Below, one piece after another: positions 61,001 through 64,000 of a stretch of DNA of 64,000 nt. Position numbers and translations under genes: made by a program. The stretch lies in contig NC_060213.1 in the NCBI RefSeq assembly GCF_021130785.1, positions 135,050,001 to 135,114,000 on the forward strand, in the 5' to 3' direction. Below the pieces are notes generated by a model. That model did no database searches. It saw only the letters and a list, made by a program, of their open reading frames with translations, and was not told where the DNA came from. How positions within the stretch are numbered: position 1 is the stretch's first letter; the number at the start of each line of letters is the position of its first letter. This DNA comes from Homalodisca vitripennis. Lineage: Eukaryota > Arthropoda > Insecta > Hemiptera > Cicadellidae.

Positions 61001-61960
61001 TTATTTTATAACATTTCTTTCCAATTATCGTAATTTGGCAATTTATGACACTTCATCAGTGGACTTCTAAAAACTTATTAGTTTCTGGTTATCAAACATT
61101 AGTTGATTGATTATGGTTATTACAATATTCACACAAAAAGGTTACAATTTTAATTTCACACTAAATAGTAGTATATAGGTTGGTGATAAATTGTATTCAG
61201 AGCTGAACTGATGCATTTATACGTAAGTCCGAGTTCTTGACATCTATGTAGCAAAAAGGGTTTGACCATGTAGCAGAAAGTGTGGTACAAAAAGGGTTAA
61301 AAACTTATTTTCTAAATATTACAATTACATTGAATAATAAACTAATTAAAACTATGTCTCTCTGAATCACTACAATTTCCAGAAAATAGTTCTAAAACTG
61401 ATTTTAATAAATCTAGACAATGTTAATTTAAGTTAAACAATTAACTTAATACACACAAAATGATCTTTCCATCATTAAAATGAGTTGTTAAATAAACACA
61501 ATTAAAAACAATTACTACTCAGACCACAAAATGATTGTGTGTATTTGTTAACAATGCACAAATTGTGATTATAGTATATTAAAAAATAAATGTACAACGT
61601 TTTTATAAGTTAGTCAGTATTCAGAAATTTCATGTTATTCTTCTTACACTACGTAATTAATTTACAGAGCACAATACATTTTAGAAACACCTTAAAACAG
61701 TTAAACAAATACGTAAAAACGAAAATGACAACAAGTTCGATACTATACTTCTGGACAAAAAAGACATCTCACTACTGCCTTGTGAACGAGAATTCACCTA
61801 ACGCATACTGAGTCTAAACAACAAACAGCTGTAAAAAAACAGGCACATGTTCGTCAACCGTATGACAGTGCTTAACTGTTCACAATCAAACCAATAAACA
61901 TAAGTTCCAACAGAAAATACAGACGGAAGGGCGTGGTGCCCCACTTGTGATGTGTCCGTT
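58055..61960. other. AT-rich DNA, probably Ral 3' UTR and flank
   Basis: No exon recognised with confidence. At 60617 (minus sense) a pyrimidine tract plus ACTTTCAG precedes about 30 open codons (STKMTKSKENVCGRQP...) ending in a stop: an orphan exon candidate. The Ral 3' UTR must start at 61960 and run left; its end is not determined. Confidence 0.35.
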
Positions 61961-62077
61961 TTACAAGATTGTGCACTTTAATTTCTTCCGTTTGCCCTTG
62001 TCCTTTCCCCTTCCGTTGCTCGTCTTATTGTCTTCCACTTTTCTCGATCGAATTTCCCGCATCAGGTCAAAAAATAC
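61961..62077 (-). CDS. Rala: Ral GTPase, last coding exon
   Basis: Ras-family small GTPase acting at membranes in exocyst and vesicle signalling (family knowledge). Acceptor GTGTTGCAG precedes 62077. The exon reads [20 protein letters not shown], then a Gly/Lys-rich hypervariable region ([11 protein letters not shown]) and LKCTIL with TAA at 61963-61961. [10 protein letters not shown] is the Ral-specific final helix, and the KLKCTxL ending matches insect Ral; CTIL is a CAAX box for geranylgeranylation (Leu last). 38 codons, phase 0. The GTP-binding exons (G1-G5) are not in the window and should lie beyond 64000. No defects seen. Confidence 0.92.
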   Translation of the reverse strand, partial: VFFDLMREIRSRKVEDNKTSNGRGKDKGKRKKLKCTIL

Positions 62078-62278
62078 CTGCAACACGAGCAAAAACATTT
62101 ACTACAAATCCTCACAAACAATTTGTTTATTGACACTATACTTGTGATTCTATAATATTTATAATCCTTAAGTTTCATTAACTGTCCCGGGATTAAGAAC
62201 AGTTACAAATAATAAATTATTAACATACCTTTTATTTCCGAGTGTTTCTCAGTTTACACAATAACTTAGGTAAATAAA

Positions 62279-62778
62279 TCTATATATATAAAAATGAATG
62301 TTTGTGTGTTTGTCCTTTATGGAATCGTACACTATTTCACCGATCATTATGAAAATTTGAATGTATATGTACTTTTCGACGGAGAAGGTTTATATGCTAT
62401 ACTCATTTATAAAACTCACCACGAGGTGGCGCTGCAAAATATAAAAGTTTTCAAAGCGCCTGCACATTATAAGCTGCAATTACGAGACAGTTACGTATAT
62501 TAATTTGCCAAAGACTATTTGAAGGCACTAAGTTAGAATATATTATGTTTGTCTTTATGATAAATATATGGTTGAACTTAAAGTTTGACTGTTAGACCGC
62601 TTTATAATAAAATACATGTACTTGTATATGGCTATATAATAAGCATACACAGATTTTCTTGATCGTGACAACAAGGCAAACTCTACATCGGTGTTAGAAA
62701 TATAATGCACTTGAACCAGAAGTGCAAATACATGGTCAAGGCTTACGTAAAGCGTGCGAAGGCGCGGGAAACAGCTAG
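62279..62778 (+). mobile_element. non-autonomous Helitron, complete
   Basis: 5' end A|TCTATATATATAAAAATG (TC at 62279); 3' end a CGTGC-GAAG-GCGCG hairpin, then GGGAAACAGCTAG|T (CTAG 62775-62778). Insertion between A and T without target duplication and these termini are Helitron hallmarks. 500 bp, no Rep/helicase. The 69-codon frame at 62294 is incidental. It lies in the Ral intron. Confidence 0.87.
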
Positions 62779-62902
62779 TACAATATAAAATAAGATTTAA
62801 AACTACACAAACATAAACTGAAAATCACAACAAACTAAATCAAGAAATAATGGTTTCAACTAATCTTCTTATCATTAATTCAATTTGGTACTAACTAAAA
62901 AA

Positions 62903-63153
62903 AAGTAAAAAAAAAGTAAAGAATGTCTTATTTTACCAGGCGAAGTTAGGGCTAAGAAGCCCTCTCTAACACTTAACCTGGGGACCAACGGCTTAAAGGT
63001 GACTTCCGAACCACCACCAATGGCCGGGCAGGCGGGCCGCTTGCAAGGACAGGATCGCTCAGCGGTCACCTGTCCAAGCAGCAGCCACGCTCGGCGTTGC
63101 TTGATCTGGTTATCTTGCGATAACCGCCGTACCCACTACACTGCGCCATTGGC
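62903..63153 (-). mobile_element. 5S-rRNA-derived SINE, copy F (full length)
   Basis: Best copy. Minus sense starts GCCAATGGCGCAGTGTAG at 63153. The 5S-like segment includes GATCAAGCAACGCCGAGCG and GACCGCTGAG, followed by a ~125-bp body (GGTGGTGGTTCGGAAGTC, AGCCCTAACTTCGCC) and a tail rich in CTTTACTTTTT. AACTA beside both ends hints at a short target duplication. Confidence 0.92.
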
Positions 63154-63169
63154 AACTATAATCTGATCA

Positions 63170-63480
63170 TTCACAAAACCCTTAATTCTATTTATAAAAC
63201 ATTTATCAACGAGTTGTTTAAAGTGGTCTGGAAGACTGATAAACAATTTAGGACCAAAGTAGGAGAACCTCTTCCTCCACAACTCCAACTTAACTGTCTA
63301 AAAGTGGAGTGAAGCCACAACATGGTAGGTCCCGAATTGAGAGACCTTCCCGGTACAGGAATCTCCCATTGGTGTCCCATATTTTTACTATGGGACACCA
63401 AAATGTATTTTTATCTGTGGGCTCTAGCCCTATCTCTCTCACAATGGAATTTTGTTTACTAAATTTCTTTAGATAAAACA
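63170..63480 (-). pseudogene. LINE C-terminal fragment (probable)
   Basis: Minus sense has RRFSYFGPKLFISLPDHFKQ, resembling the ...R...F.GP.LWN.LP..I+ segment near the end of LINE ORF2. Frames are broken; no RT box. Confidence 0.42.
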
Positions 63481-64000
63481 TAATTTTATTATGATTTGTT
63501 TCACTGGTTCTTGTATTTTGGATTATATTTTATGCCTTTTTACAATTATTTTTGGTAGAATAGCAAAGCTCCAACCTAGGCTATTCTACATGTCCATTTT
63601 TTACGTCTTGATAAGAATTCTTTTTACTATAAATATTTATGGATACCAAATAGGCCTACGTGCCTATTCGTATATTTTCTAATACTTTCGATGAAATATT
63701 ATTTGTAAATAATTATTTTATTTTATGAGTTATTAACTGCTTACTATCTTTCAAAAAGGCTATGTTTAGGCTTATTCATAGACATGTGTTCTAACAAAAT
63801 ATGCTATAAAACAAATGTTTTTAAAATATTTTTACAAAAAAAAAAACTGTATGCAATATTTTTTGTGAAAATATGTCAACGGGCACCCTGTTACATATTA
63901 AATTATATTTAATTTATTTAGTCCAAATACTTTTATTTTCTATTTATTTTCCATGACCTAATTAGTTTTAAATGTGGAATATATTTTCAATAACAATTAA
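63481..64000. other. AT-rich DNA, probably Ral intron
   Basis: No exon or repeat recognised up to the window edge. Confidence 0.35.

Overview
This is eukaryotic, AT-rich, intron- and transposon-rich DNA. The two host genes recognised have arthropod-type protein features, and the repeats (Jockey-like, R1-like and CR1-like LINEs, piggyBac, hAT, mariner, Helitron, SINEs) fit an insect. A hemipteran is my guess from overall character only, not from a decisive marker. The bases are mostly intron, intergenic DNA and dead mobile elements; long open frames are rare and nearly all belong to decayed transposons.

Host genes, both on the minus strand. (1) A complete CENP-S/MHF1 (histone-fold centromere and Fanconi-anaemia partner) coding sequence in four exons, 46512 to 33180, 123 codons plus stop, with all three splice junctions in phase. 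Its introns (2.4, 3.5 and 7.1 kb) are filled with LINE relics and a 3.8-kb DNA transposon. (2) The last coding exon of a Ral small GTPase (61961-62077), ending in a CAAX box (CTIL). The rest of Ral would lie beyond the right edge.

Layout. 0-33 kb: gene-poor. It holds a 2.4-kb satellite (103/104-bp units), MITEs, SINEs, LINE relics, a tandem 1.2-kb duplication, and several GC-richer non-coding islands that could be regulatory DNA. 33-46.5 kb: CENP-S and its transposon-loaded introns. 47-47.8 kb: mariner-like relic. 48.5-57.5 kb: a three-level nest. An R1-type LINE was split in its endonuclease domain by a piggyBac-type TTAA insertion, which was itself split by a Jockey-type LINE flanked by an unusually long (~107 bp) direct repeat. 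58-64 kb: Ral 3' region, terminal exon, and an intron carrying a non-autonomous Helitron, a SINE and a LINE relic.

Most notable repeats: a six-copy SINE family whose head is recognisably derived from 5S rRNA, with all six copies on the same strand; and a 3.8-kb TIR transposon carrying an intron-containing transposase-like pseudogene of a family I recognise from its motifs but cannot name, with repeated subterminal GGCCAGTTTTGC motifs. No prokaryotic features, CRISPR arrays, rRNA genes or intact tRNA genes were seen.
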